IMG/VR virus record: IMGVR_UViG_3300033149_001239
Coordinates: 1-49,260 of that record
Source: a virus
Length of the DNA stretch: 49,260 nt
Direction: 5' to 3' (one strand)
In this document: piece by piece, positions 40,762 through 49,260 of the stretch
How the letters are laid out: each line of letters starts with the position of its first letter
How positions within the stretch are numbered: position 1 is the first letter of the stretch
The notes under the pieces: model-generated
Database searches by the model: none
The model's input: only the letters and a program-made list of their open reading frames with translations
Told to the model about the DNA's origin: nothing
Translations under genes and position numbers: made by a program

Positions 40762-41514
40762 CTAATCCAATAATCCCTCTAAGTGTTTTAATGCTTCTAA
40801 GCCATCATCACTTTGTAAAAATGAACCTGCCATATCTTCAGCCTCTGCTCCAAACGGAACATTTAACATCTTAGTTTTATTAGTTGGTGTATTGTACCAA
40901 ACTTCTTTACCACTCTTTCGAGTTGTTAGTAAACCTTGGTCAAATAATCTTTGTATAGTTCCCTGAAATTTCAAATCAGGGTCATTGATAACCTCTAAGA
41001 AATCAGAAGGATTATTTCTTGCGAATACTAATACATCTCTTTTTAGTTCAGCAGTTGATAGTTTAGAGGTATCAGTGCCAAACAATACTCTACATACATT
41101 TTCAAGTTGCTCAATAGATAGTTTCTTAGCTTCACTTAAAGCATCTGCTTCCACCATAAGGTCTTCAACCTCTTGTGCTGCATCTTTAGCTTTGTCCATT
41201 TCAACAAATTTCTTACCGTTTAAAGGATGGTAATGAAGAAATTCTTGTAAAACTTGATTCTCCTTAGCAACGTGCAAAAACCCATCTTCAAAAATAATAG
41301 GTTCTAACAATGCATTATTATCTTGTTCATCTACAAAACAAGACTTTTGGTTCCTCGCATAACGAAGTTCCCTGTTGGTTCCTGTGTTGTCATCAAAATG
41401 TAATAGTGAAAATCTTTTTGAATGTCTAACCGGCAGCATAAAAGATAAAGGTGCTCGGTTTCTTGTAAGCTTGTAACTCTTAGATACAAATTGCTTGTTT
41501 GTTTTTTTTGCCAT
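40762..41514 (-). CDS. Putative head-associated structural protein (250 aa)
   Basis: Basic N-terminus (MAKKTNKQFVSKSYKLTRNR), a beta part (SFMLPVRHSKRFSLLHFDDN), a central coiled region (KAKDAAQEVEDLMVEADALS, about 106-125) and a C-terminal part that looks like a winged or small alpha-beta domain (FQGTIQRLFDQGLLTTRKSG). It is bracketed by terminators on both sides, just downstream of the capsid gene. A decoration or capsid-stabilising role is possible; family not recognised. Confidence 0.6.
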   Translation of the reverse strand: MAKKTNKQFVSKSYKLTRNRAPLSFMLPVRHSKRFSLLHFDDNTGTNRELRYARNQKSCFVDEQDNNALLEPIIFEDGFLHVAKENQVLQEFLHYHPLNGKKFVEMDKAKDAAQEVEDLMVEADALSEAKKLSIEQLENVCRVLFGTDTSKLSTAELKRDVLVFARNNPSDFLEVINDPDLKFQGTIQRLFDQGLLTTRKSGKEVWYNTPTNKTKMLNVPFGAEAEDMAGSFLQSDDGLEALKHLEGLLD

Positions 41515-41538
41515 TATTATAAAATTTAATTAAAGTTT

Positions 41539-41573
41539 AAAAAAAGGGAGAGTGTCTTCAAAGACACTCCCCC
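41539..41573 (-). terminator. Terminator after the capsid gene, built on a palindrome copy
   Basis: The palindrome (41552-41567) is extended by A-T and G-C pairs (41550-41551 with 41568-41569), one mismatch, and GGG/CCC. In minus-strand RNA it is followed by seven U (plus-strand A run 41539-41545). It would reduce transcription past the highly needed capsid gene. Confidence 0.8.
41552..41567. repeat. Dispersed palindrome copy 11 (CA centre on plus strand, terminator)
   Basis: Core of the post-capsid terminator. Relative to the leftward genes its centre is TG, the second orientation exception. Confidence 0.95.
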
Positions 41574-41585
41574 AATATAATCATC

Positions 41586-43037
41586 TTAGTCTTGGAATAA
41601 GAAGAAGTTGTTAGCACCTAAAGTACATACTGCTCTTTCAGATAAGAAGTGAACCTCCATAGCATCTAAGCTTGAAGTTTCTGCTCCACCTGCAGAACCT
41701 GTAATCCAAGTCTTGTAACGTCTGTCTTCAGTTTCAGAAGCTCTATATCTAACGTGCAAGAATGGTCTCTTAGCGTTTTTACCTAACACTTGGTCGTATA
41801 CTGAAGTAGAACCTGCAGGAACTAAAAGTCCGTTAACTCTACCTGAGCCACCAACACCTGCCGGTCCTGATGCTAAACCACCTCTCATAGTTGGGTCGTT
41901 TAGATATTTCCAATCAGACTTGTAGAAGTCATATCCTCTTCTGAATCCTGTGAATCCTAAATTCAATGCCATTTCTTTTTCATTGTCAAATAGACCGTAA
42001 GAAACACCACCTGCTGCATTAGAAGATTGCTCAGAAAGCATATCGTCAATGTCGAAAGAGAAATCTCTATCTACAAATACTACGTTTTCTTCGATTGCTC
42101 CTTGCTTGTCAAGTCTTGAAATAACTGTATCCCACTCAGGAAGAGTAGTTGGGTTTCCACCACCCCATACGTTACCTCTATTCTCTACAACATAGAAGAT
42201 ACCTTCAGAACCTTTGTTACCTACATCTTCAGCACCTACAACTGCTTGAGTTGCAACACCACCTGCTGCATCAGCAGGAACTGCTTCAATCATAGAAGTT
42301 TCCAAGTAGTCATCAAATCTAAGTCTTGTTTCGTGCTCAGACTTCAAATACCATAGGTATCCGTTTGCTCCGTTTTCAGTTGTAATTTCTACCCAACCGA
42401 TTTGAGCCATATCTGAACCTGATACTGCATACTTATCTTTAATGATAATTGGAGAGTTCTCGAAGATAAAGTCATCAGCCTCAAGAGAACCTTTCATTCC
42501 GTGAGTACCTTTTTTAAATTCAGAACCGTAAATGAATACAGTAAACTTCGCATTTGCACCTGCAACAGGAAGACCTGTATCAGGGTAAGTTGCAACCTTG
42601 AAAGTTTGTGCTGCGTAATCTACTTCAGTTACAATACATTTAACTGAACCACCACCTGCATTGTCACTAACCATTACGGTTTGTCCAATACGAATAGCAA
42701 TACTGTTACTTGCACTGAAAGCAGGATTACCTGCATCATTCACTGTTAATGTAAACTCAATATCTCCTGCAAGTGCAGCAGTAGTACAGTCTACATATTT
42801 AGTGTGAAGTCTTCCTTGTTCTGCCCATTTGATAAGGTCAGAGTTAGAAGGCATTTCTGCTCCTACCATTCTAAGGAATGAGGAGATTGTTCTATTACCA
42901 TATCTTTCGAATTCCTTTTCATAAGTATCAGGAAGATACTGATTCAAGAAATCAAAATTAGTAATGTAGTTTGACTTAAGCGGTACTCTTTGAGCACTTG
43001 GTTGTAAGTCAAAACCGGGAGTTGCTTGTACACTCAT
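41586..43037 (-). CDS. Major capsid protein (483 aa)
   Basis: Called from context and build: it follows portal and scaffold in the usual order, is close to the length of crAss-like and other podovirus capsid proteins, and has the balanced alpha-beta, Gly/Ala-rich composition of HK97-fold proteins. Parts such as NFDFLNQYLPDTYEKEFERY (27-46) form the N-arm/E-loop region, and LGANNFFLFQD ends the chain. No RBS stands out; the leader is A-rich. A terminator lies directly downstream, as expected for a gene needing more transcript than its neighbours. Confidence 0.8.
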   Translation of the reverse strand: MSVQATPGFDLQPSAQRVPLKSNYITNFDFLNQYLPDTYEKEFERYGNRTISSFLRMVGAEMPSNSDLIKWAEQGRLHTKYVDCTTAALAGDIEFTLTVNDAGNPAFSASNSIAIRIGQTVMVSDNAGGGSVKCIVTEVDYAAQTFKVATYPDTGLPVAGANAKFTVFIYGSEFKKGTHGMKGSLEADDFIFENSPIIIKDKYAVSGSDMAQIGWVEITTENGANGYLWYLKSEHETRLRFDDYLETSMIEAVPADAAGGVATQAVVGAEDVGNKGSEGIFYVVENRGNVWGGGNPTTLPEWDTVISRLDKQGAIEENVVFVDRDFSFDIDDMLSEQSSNAAGGVSYGLFDNEKEMALNLGFTGFRRGYDFYKSDWKYLNDPTMRGGLASGPAGVGGSGRVNGLLVPAGSTSVYDQVLGKNAKRPFLHVRYRASETEDRRYKTWITGSAGGAETSSLDAMEVHFLSERAVCTLGANNFFLFQD

Positions 43038-43060
43038 AATTTTACTTTTTTTTTTAAACG

Positions 43061-44191
43061 TTATTTATTTCTATTCCTAATCTTTAAGCCACGACCCGAG
43101 TCATTACTTAAAGATTTTATTTGCATCCCTCCTTTTGATGTTACTTCAGGAGCACTACGAGTCGTCATATTTACATTTTTTAACTTCTTCATAGTGTCTT
43201 CAGCAGCAGCAGATTTACCTTGTTCATAAAAGAACTTAGCAAATTTGTCGGGGTGCATCGCCATCGCTAATGACCTGTGATAACCACTTGCATCATTCAT
43301 TAACCCATTGTCATCTAAAAACTTTTTTATAAAGTTAGAAGGGTCCATTTGGGTCTTCTTGATTTCAGCAGCATCACCGGGAGAAAAATAAACTTTATTG
43401 TCGTCTAACGTAAACTCAAAACCTTTGAACTCACTAAACACATTGTCAGTCTTCTTCGTGAACATATCTCTTTTTAAAGCATTCTGTTCATTAACTGTCT
43501 TCGCTTCAGCTATATATTGTTTATATGCCTTGTAGTCTTCGTTTTCCGCTTCAGGATTATCACTCCTTCTCGACTCGAGAGGAACTTTATATGTTTCCTG
43601 TTGCTTCTCAAAAAACTCTTTGGCTTTCGCAATAGTCTTTTTCTTTGCTAATTTTATTTTCTTAATGGATTTTTCATCATCTATATCTTCATCATAATGA
43701 TAATCTTCCATTAAGTCTTCAATATCTTCTGCATCCAAACCTTTTTCTGTTGCAGATAAATATTCTCTTAGCAAGTTATCAGGTTCCATTTCATCGTAAT
43801 TCTTTTGCAATTTTGCAAAGTCATCGAATCCACGACCTGTATCTTTTTTGTACTGTAGATATTTAGAAACATCCTCAGGTAGAGGCTCTTCCTCTCTCTG
43901 TTGATTGAGTTCGTCAATAGACTTAAACTCTTTCCCATATCTATTACCAATAAATTTAAGAACATCTTCCTCTGTTAACTCTGAGGATTGAGTTTTAATT
44001 TCTTCTTTTGCTTTAGGCTCCTCAGCCTTAGGCTCTTCTTTTGAAACTACTTCTTCCTTAACGCTTACCGGTTCAGGTGTTTGAGTAGCTTCAGTATTTT
44101 GTTGTGCTTCGTGTTTATCTAACAACTCTTGCTCAACTTGTTGTACAGACTTTTCTTCATTGCCGTCAACTGCTCTTACTTTTATTTCCAT
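43061..44191 (-). CDS. Scaffolding-type protein (376 aa)
   Basis: Glu/Lys/Gln/Asp-rich and almost wholly helical (SVQQVEQELLDKHEAQQNTE, repeated EEPKAEEPKAKEE, QYKKDTGRGFDDFAKLQKNY), with a basic C-terminus (NDSGRGLKIRNRNK) that in scaffolds binds the capsid. It lies between portal and capsid genes, the standard scaffold position. It has no protease motif, so maturation would rely on exit or another protease. Confidence 0.75.
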   Translation of the reverse strand: MEIKVRAVDGNEEKSVQQVEQELLDKHEAQQNTEATQTPEPVSVKEEVVSKEEPKAEEPKAKEEIKTQSSELTEEDVLKFIGNRYGKEFKSIDELNQQREEEPLPEDVSKYLQYKKDTGRGFDDFAKLQKNYDEMEPDNLLREYLSATEKGLDAEDIEDLMEDYHYDEDIDDEKSIKKIKLAKKKTIAKAKEFFEKQQETYKVPLESRRSDNPEAENEDYKAYKQYIAEAKTVNEQNALKRDMFTKKTDNVFSEFKGFEFTLDDNKVYFSPGDAAEIKKTQMDPSNFIKKFLDDNGLMNDASGYHRSLAMAMHPDKFAKFFYEQGKSAAAEDTMKKLKNVNMTTRSAPEVTSKGGMQIKSLSNDSGRGLKIRNRNK

Positions 44192-44214
44192 ATTTAATTG
44201 AATTTAATTTTATA

Positions 44215-44222
44215 CAAAGTTA
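44215..44222 (-). promoter_or_regulatory. Promoter -7 box upstream of the scaffold-capsid pair
   Basis: TAACTTTG on the minus strand fits TAnnTTTG. It lies 24 bases before the scaffold ATG (44191) in the 58-base gap after the portal gene. No TTG at -33 spacing. Confidence 0.5.
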
Positions 44223-44249
44223 CACAAAAATTATTATAGTTTTAGACGA

Positions 44250-46685
44250 TTACCTTGGGTTAAATTCTGCAAGGTCAAACCCATCTAAACTATCCTCGTT
44301 TGATTCAAAGTTAATCGGAGGTAAATTATTTTTACGTTGGTTAATCATTTTAGATTGTTCTGTATTAGCTTGAGAAATTCTTTTTGCTTTTGCATCTTCT
44401 CTTTGAGTCTCTCTGCTTTGTAGTAATTCTGCATCTGCATTTCTTAATTGCATATTTAAGTCAAACTCTTGTTGCATTAATTGAGATTTCAATTCAGCTT
44501 CAGCTTTTAGCTTCTCTATTTCAAAAGCAATGTCGGCTTGTCTAAACTCCATTTTTGCTTTTGTCTCCATCTGCACTTTCATCTGTGCTGCCTGAACCGC
44601 CATCTCTTGAGACTTAAGTTGTTGTTGCGACTGCATAGCTTGTTTCTGCATAGCCATTTTTTCATCTCTCTCTTGCTTAGAAACCCTTTTCATTTTAAGA
44701 AGTTGGTTAGCAAGTTTAAGATTTTTTATCTCACGAATATCAATAGCATCTTCCAAATTAATATCACCTTTAGATAAAGCCATTTGGATATTTTGTTCCA
44801 ATTGTTGTTTTTGTTCTTCATCCGGTGCTAATTCAATAAATATTCCGAAATCATATATATACAAATCATTTATATCATTTAATATAGAGACGTTGTATTT
44901 ACCGATTTGGTTTATAAATTCTTCTTTAAAATCAGCGTATTGCAAAATGTCCGCTACTCTATATGTAGTTGCCTCAGCAAGACTACGATATATGTATAAG
45001 CTTCCATCTAAAATATGCCTTGTAGCTACGTTTGAATTTAGTGCAGCTAACTTTTGTAACCCAACCAAAGAGTTAGGGTCAGGTGTGCTTCCATCTCTTG
45101 CTTCGTTTAACCCCGTTACTAATCTAATTTGATTTAGATAATGATTGTAGTTACTTAAAAGCATTTGAGTTTTTGATGCACCTGAAGATGATTGTAACTC
45201 TTTTATAGGAGTTCTTGCTTGATTAAAGTCTCCTTCCTGAGTATAGCTTCTACCAATAACAGAACCTGTTTGAAAATATAACCTTAAAGCATCCTCGGGA
45301 TTATAAGCATTTCCTGTACCAAGGTCTACTTCATTCAATCCATCAGCATCAATAAACACACCATCAGGCACAACTCTCGCTATAACCTGTTGTAGTTTTA
45401 AATGTGTAATCTGAATTAAATCAGCGAAAGGTATCATTCTTCTTACTAAAGATTCAATAACACCTTTATACATTCTTGGTGCAACTGCTACATAATTTGG
45501 TATAGCGTGTTGAGTAGCTGATTGAGGTCTAACCATATTTTCCATCAAGTCCCACTTGAGAATAATATTAGTACCCATAACCATTACTCCTTCATACCAT
45601 ACGTCAACTGTTTTTTGAACCTTTTCAAAGTTTCCTTCTTCCTGCATTTCAATAGGTGGATTAAAAGTGTCATCCTTCTCCACCATAGTTACATTACCAT
45701 TATCTTTTACTTTTCTTTTATAAGTAACTTTTTTAGTAGACTTATAATTAAAGTACATTAACGTAGCAGTGTCTTTATAGAAAATATCATTTTGATAATA
45801 TTGTGCTACATTAAAATAATCAAACCAACTTTGTGCATATGAAGATATTTCTTCTAAGTCGTTGTTAGTTAGAGTTGGGTCAATTTTAATTAACTCAGTA
45901 ATTGGTACTGTTTTAATTTCTCCCCAATAGAAACAATCTTTAAAATGTGGGTCTTCTGTATAGCTATAGACAACATTAGCAGGGTCAACATATTTAAGTC
46001 TAACCCCATCACCGGGTAAAAATTCGTGCTTTGCTACTGAAACACCTAAAACAGTTAAATCATAATCTAACTGCTTTCTTATATCATTATATTTATTGCT
46101 TTCAAATATTGTTGAAATTGCCTCTTCCTCTGCTATTTCAATTGCAGGTTTATAGTTCAACTGCATATATAACTTTAACTCATCATCAGTTTGAGGAAGT
46201 TCATCCGGTTCCATAGTAAAAGGATTAACACCGGTTTTCTTTTGTATAGTTTCAAGCATTGGTTTAGCTACCATTTGCCCTTCAATCATTTGCTGATACT
46301 TACTTCTTTTGGATTGAGACAGTGCATCTTGTGCGTAAGCCTTAACGCTAAATTCTCTATCTTGCATACCGTTAACTACGATATCTACAAACTTAGGTAA
46401 TACAGGAACGGGGGTCCAATCTAAATTTAGATAAGACAAATCTCCGTCAACTGCTAATTCGTTTTTATATTTTCCTGTACCCTGTTCTCCTCTTGCGTAC
46501 AATCTTAGTCTATTGAAGTCTCTCCACTGACTAAAGTATCTGCAACCACTACCGTCTTTTTTAAACCATTCGTATTGAATAGCCTGTCCTATTTGTAATC
46601 CAAATTCATCAGTAGCTTTCTCTGAATCAGATACAAATTGACTTGGAAATCCGGCAGATGATATATTTATGTTTACTTTTTTCAT
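44250..46685 (-). CDS. Portal protein (811 aa)
   Basis: Long P22-type portal by size and context. An N-terminal wing/stem region (SQWRDFNRLRLYARGEQGTG, 52-71) and a central alpha-beta part (IEIAEEEAISTIFESNKYND, VPDGVFIDADGLNEVDLGTG) are followed from about residue 640 by a 150-residue Gln/Lys/Glu coiled coil (KMAMQKQAMQSQQQLKSQEM), as in portals with a C-terminal barrel. It overlaps the terminase gene by ATGA (46682-46685). It forms the DNA entry channel at one capsid vertex. Confidence 0.85.
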   Translation of the reverse strand: MKKVNINISSAGFPSQFVSDSEKATDEFGLQIGQAIQYEWFKKDGSGCRYFSQWRDFNRLRLYARGEQGTGKYKNELAVDGDLSYLNLDWTPVPVLPKFVDIVVNGMQDREFSVKAYAQDALSQSKRSKYQQMIEGQMVAKPMLETIQKKTGVNPFTMEPDELPQTDDELKLYMQLNYKPAIEIAEEEAISTIFESNKYNDIRKQLDYDLTVLGVSVAKHEFLPGDGVRLKYVDPANVVYSYTEDPHFKDCFYWGEIKTVPITELIKIDPTLTNNDLEEISSYAQSWFDYFNVAQYYQNDIFYKDTATLMYFNYKSTKKVTYKRKVKDNGNVTMVEKDDTFNPPIEMQEEGNFEKVQKTVDVWYEGVMVMGTNIILKWDLMENMVRPQSATQHAIPNYVAVAPRMYKGVIESLVRRMIPFADLIQITHLKLQQVIARVVPDGVFIDADGLNEVDLGTGNAYNPEDALRLYFQTGSVIGRSYTQEGDFNQARTPIKELQSSSGASKTQMLLSNYNHYLNQIRLVTGLNEARDGSTPDPNSLVGLQKLAALNSNVATRHILDGSLYIYRSLAEATTYRVADILQYADFKEEFINQIGKYNVSILNDINDLYIYDFGIFIELAPDEEQKQQLEQNIQMALSKGDINLEDAIDIREIKNLKLANQLLKMKRVSKQERDEKMAMQKQAMQSQQQLKSQEMAVQAAQMKVQMETKAKMEFRQADIAFEIEKLKAEAELKSQLMQQEFDLNMQLRNADAELLQSRETQREDAKAKRISQANTEQSKMINQRKNNLPPINFESNEDSLDGFDLAEFNPR

Positions 46686-48910
46686 CTAATAATTTCGCTA
46701 TATTTGCCCTTGTTACTATACCTTGCAAAGTTAACCTTTATTTTTGAAACTTTTTTCTCAGGTAAATAAAGGTGTTTCTGTGTTGCCATAATTGCTAAGC
46801 CTGAACTAATAGAAGCATCATACTTAGTTCTATTGCTAATATCAAACTTTGCCCAATCTTCTAAAGTTCTTGAAAAAACCATATCCCCAACTTCCATATC
46901 ATCTTTAAAACCTATATTAGTTTCAATGTAAGATTCAATTGCAGAAGCGTGTGCTTGTTTTACTGCCTCACTTGAGTTAGGTATTCCACCCAACTCTCTT
47001 TCAGTTTTTGATAATTTGGTATATGCCTTATCAGGTCTGTTCATACAAAACCCTCTATACCCTCTGTTTTTAAAATGATATAATAATCGAGGTTTATTGT
47101 TTTCTATTAATATAGGCATACCATAAAACACACAAGCCATCAAAACATCTTCAAAAAATATTTCTGCAGTTTGTGGTCTTGCTATGTATTCTAAGAAAAA
47201 TTCATTACTTGGTGCTTCAGCCATACTAAACATAGTCTTTCCGTGCAGTGCTCCATTAGAGCCACCGCCACCAACTACACCTGATATGTCATAGCTATCA
47301 CAACCAAATGCACCTATGTGTTCATTACCGGGATACTTAACACCTCTTCTTATATCAACCCTGTTTTGTAAAGACTTATTAGGAGTCCAAGAAACTAAAA
47401 ACCTTCCTCTATTGTTTGGAGAAAATATTACCTCAGTATCTTTAACTCCATTCTTCCAACTCAAAGACCCTCTCGTAATATGATGGTCAATAATTAATGA
47501 ATCATTGTAATCTATTTGCTGATATATTTTAGTTAGATTAAAAAGAGACTGTTTACTTTCATCTCTAAATGCGTGGGACTCGGTTCTTGGAAATTGTCTG
47601 TAATATTCATTTAATGCATCAGGGTCATTTTTTAAAGACTCAACTTCGTTTTTCCAATAATCAATTGCTCCTTGATGTATTAATTCATTATCTATTCCAA
47701 CAACAGGTTTTTCCGGTGTATCAAAAACAGGCATACCATACCTGTCTATAAACCCTTCCATATTCCATTCCATAGGGATGAAAAGTGAATACATACCACT
47801 TTTAGTTTGACCATTGGCATTTCGTTTTCCCACATCAGAATCTGTGTATAGTTTTTTAAAATTATCACCACCCTTTTCAAGTGCATTTGATGTAGACCCC
47901 ATCATACATTTTCCTATAATTTTACTACCTAACCTTAAACAAGTTTTGGTAACTCTCCAATTATTTAAAATGTTATTAGGCTTTATCCATTTACCACTTT
48001 CATCGTGAACTAATAATAATAATTTTTCACCATCATAACTGTTGTCATCTGTATTCTTCCAATCTATAGTGGTGTCTAATCCATACAACTCATCATTAGT
48101 TGTATCGTACATATTTTTCTTTGTAATCTTTGCTGCAGGAATTCTAAAAGCCAACTCTGTTTTTGGCTTATCCATACCATCCATAATAGGTTTAAAGAAA
48201 AACGGTAGCCTACTATTTATAGGAACTACCTTATCTGTAAACATTTTTTTAGCATCAGAACCTGTCTTAGATAAGATACCTACTCTTGAATCTTTTGCAA
48301 GTGTTCCTGTATTAACACATTCAGATGATGACATAAAAGAAAAGCCTGAACGTCTTATCTTTAAGTATATCATTCCAAAACTCCTTGTGTCTGCCTTTGA
48401 TGCTTCCCAATAAAGAAACAATATTCTATTAGCTTCTCTAAAGTCCGGATACCCCACATCTATACTTGTCCATTGCAAATACATATAATGTGCTCCGGTT
48501 ATGTATGTTGGTTTACCATTAGACATAAACCATAAACCTTGTTCTCTTCTGTCAAACTCTTCCTCAATATAATCTACCCATCTGTCTTTAAATTCAGATG
48601 ACATTTCATTCCACTGAAATATAGATTGTATTTTATTTAATGGCTTAGGAAGGTCTTCTCTTTCCCAATATTGTTCTTCAGGATTTTTGTGTCTTTGAAG
48701 ACACTTTTTTGGTTCTAATGGTAACGCTATCTTTAATCCACTTATACTAATAACCTCACCAATCTGACCTGTCTTAGAAATAACTACAAACTCATACTTA
48801 GTGTCATACCCATATTTCCACGTTTTAGCCTTGTTCTTAGACTTTAAAACGTTTTTTGGTACAACACCATTAAGGGTTATAAATAAGTTATTTAGACCTT
48901 CTTTCTGCAA
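46682..48910 (-). CDS. terL: Terminase large subunit (742 aa)
   Basis: ATPase domain: a degenerate Walker A-like KIRRSGFSF (184-192) and Walker B LLLLVHDE (297-304), followed by SGKW. The RNase H-like nuclease half has GCDSYDIS (536-543, acidic pair Asp538/Asp541) and PILIENN (599-605, Glu603). It cuts concatemeric DNA and drives packaging into the portal. A palindrome copy (48689-48704) sits in the N-terminal region, encoding K-C-L-Q-R-H (69-74) and not the usual V-S-S-K-T. The start overlaps the small upstream gene by 23 bases. The D-E-S-G-K-W string resembles crAss-like terminases as I remember them. Confidence 0.85.
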   Translation of the reverse strand: MQKEGLNNLFITLNGVVPKNVLKSKNKAKTWKYGYDTKYEFVVISKTGQIGEVISISGLKIALPLEPKKCLQRHKNPEEQYWEREDLPKPLNKIQSIFQWNEMSSEFKDRWVDYIEEEFDRREQGLWFMSNGKPTYITGAHYMYLQWTSIDVGYPDFREANRILFLYWEASKADTRSFGMIYLKIRRSGFSFMSSSECVNTGTLAKDSRVGILSKTGSDAKKMFTDKVVPINSRLPFFFKPIMDGMDKPKTELAFRIPAAKITKKNMYDTTNDELYGLDTTIDWKNTDDNSYDGEKLLLLVHDESGKWIKPNNILNNWRVTKTCLRLGSKIIGKCMMGSTSNALEKGGDNFKKLYTDSDVGKRNANGQTKSGMYSLFIPMEWNMEGFIDRYGMPVFDTPEKPVVGIDNELIHQGAIDYWKNEVESLKNDPDALNEYYRQFPRTESHAFRDESKQSLFNLTKIYQQIDYNDSLIIDHHITRGSLSWKNGVKDTEVIFSPNNRGRFLVSWTPNKSLQNRVDIRRGVKYPGNEHIGAFGCDSYDISGVVGGGGSNGALHGKTMFSMAEAPSNEFFLEYIARPQTAEIFFEDVLMACVFYGMPILIENNKPRLLYHFKNRGYRGFCMNRPDKAYTKLSKTERELGGIPNSSEAVKQAHASAIESYIETNIGFKDDMEVGDMVFSRTLEDWAKFDISNRTKYDASISSGLAIMATQKHLYLPEKKVSKIKVNFARYSNKGKYSEIIR
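48689..48704 (-). repeat. Dispersed palindrome copy 12 (TG centre on plus strand)
   Basis: Inside terL near codons 69-74; reads C-L-Q-R-H, a frame not used by other in-gene copies. Confidence 0.95.
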
Positions 48911-49169
48911 ATCCTTGTTTTGTATCAGTTTTACTTGCTCCTTTTTCTAATGAATCTATTGCATCCTTTTCAGCTTCTATACGATTAAGTATTTCAAAAG
49001 CATCAAAGATTGCTAATTTTTTAGTAGCTGCTGCATTCTTTAACCTATCAGCAGAAAGGTCATCCTCAGGGTCGTGTTTAATAATCGCTTCCTTCGCTAC
49101 CTTTATCAGTTGTTCCACTGCCCTGTGACCTGCTTCTATTATTTTTAATTTTATTTCTTTTGATTTCAT
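48888..49169 (-). CDS. Small helical protein upstream of TerL, possible small terminase (93 aa)
   Basis: Start at ATG ending at 49169 (MKSKEIKLKIIEAGHRAVEQ); a longer frame starts at 49220. The protein is helical throughout, with a central acidic part (KHDPEDDLSADRLKNAAATK) and a basic end (KQGFAERRSK). Its position directly before terL and its helical build suit a small terminase subunit, but no HTH is obvious, so this is a weak inference. Confidence 0.55.
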   Translation of the reverse strand: MKSKEIKLKIIEAGHRAVEQLIKVAKEAIIKHDPEDDLSADRLKNAAATKKLAIFDAFEILNRIEAEKDAIDSLEKGASKTDTKQGFAERRSK

Positions 49170-49254
49170 TTTTAAATCTTTTAGATTTTCTAATTGGAAT
49201 CGGTGAACCATCGTGTTCATTCCACTCGTCTTCCCAATAAATATACTTACTCAT
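49078..49254 (-). CDS. Possible small overlapping ORF (58 aa)
   Basis: ATG at 49252-49254, open to TAA at 49078-49080: MSKYIYWEDEWNEHDGSPIP, then a Lys/Arg/Asn-rich tail. The first half looks like real protein (aromatic and acidic), while the second half overlaps the 48888 gene by about 90 bases in another frame. Either the real stop region has been overrun or the two genes overlap. Confidence 0.35.
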   Translation of the reverse strand: MSKYIYWEDEWNEHDGSPIPIRKSKRFKNEIKRNKIKNNRSRSQGSGTTDKGSEGSDY

Positions 49255-49260
49255 AATATT

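Noticed and set aside
43194-43203. GTGTCTTCAG half-site (and GTGTCTTTATAG at 45769)
   Set aside because: Only one arm matches; such 8-10-mers are expected by chance in 49 kb.
1-49260. CRISPR array, integrase, transposase, toxin-antitoxin or rRNA
   Set aside because: No regularly spaced repeats with unique spacers, no recombinase or transposase motifs, and no rRNA-like sequence were seen. The dispersed palindrome has irregular spacing over 48 kb, so it is not an array.

Overview
The window reads as most of the genome of a tailed, probably short-tailed (podovirus-like) phage of a Bacteroidota host, most likely a Flavobacteriia-type bacterium. Three things point to the host. Several promoters have the Bacteroidota form (TTG, 19-21 bases, TAnnTTTG). 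Coding starts sit behind A/T-rich leaders with little Shine-Dalgarno signal. The primase-helicase has a BT4734/VirE-like N-terminus typical of this phylum and its phages. No integrase, partition system or convincing lysogeny module was seen. The order TerL, portal, scaffold, capsid, ring/adaptor proteins, nozzle resembles crAss-like and Cellulophaga-type podoviruses, but close kinship cannot be judged by eye.

Layout. (1) 1-4762, minus strand: a TAATG-coupled chain of small, very basic proteins (DUF5754-like and DUF5872-like among them), a phage GroEL-GroES pair with groEL first, a tRNA-Arg(TCT) on the plus strand, a small basic protein and a polyglutamine ORF. One plus-strand winged-helix gene (1513) sits inside this block. 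(2) 4376-4880: a regulatory zone between leftward and rightward genes, with a GC-rich island, CTG repeats and leader repeats. (3) 4881-19876, plus strand: early and replication genes. They include an amidoligase-like enzyme, a hammerhead-ribozyme-like RNA, a lysozyme-like protein, a class II amidotransferase/gamma-glutamylcyclotransferase/zinc-ribbon fusion, a DUF1599 protein, two DnaA-domain-IV-like proteins, a DUF1071 annealing protein with a RecE-like exonuclease, an SSB-like protein, a primase-SF3 helicase, an SF2 helicase, a VRR-NUC nuclease and a second PD-(D/E)XK-like protein. (4) 19844-49254, minus strand: packaging and virion genes, transcribed from the right: a small helical protein, large terminase, portal, scaffold, capsid, ring/adaptor proteins, a 1549-residue nozzle-like protein, tail proteins, an acetyltransferase, and internal virion proteins ending in a 2961-residue giant with an HEMGH zincin motif. 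Minus-strand genes run off both ends, so the two ends may be contiguous on a circular map.

The strongest unexplained signal is a perfect 16-bp interrupted palindrome, GTGTCTT-CA-AAGACAC (or its complement with TG in the centre). It occurs 12 times from position 586 to 48704, inside genes as well as between them, and I saw no near-miss copies. Some copies form the stem of a terminator, others lie in frame inside proteins, usually reading V-S-S-K-T. The second highlight is 6547-6601, which folds as a type III hammerhead ribozyme with both core motifs and a GUA cleavage site. The third is the amidoligase plus GAT-II/GGCT/zinc-ribbon pair, which suggests a phage amide-bond chemistry of unknown target.

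All function calls come from reading motifs by eye; no database search was possible.
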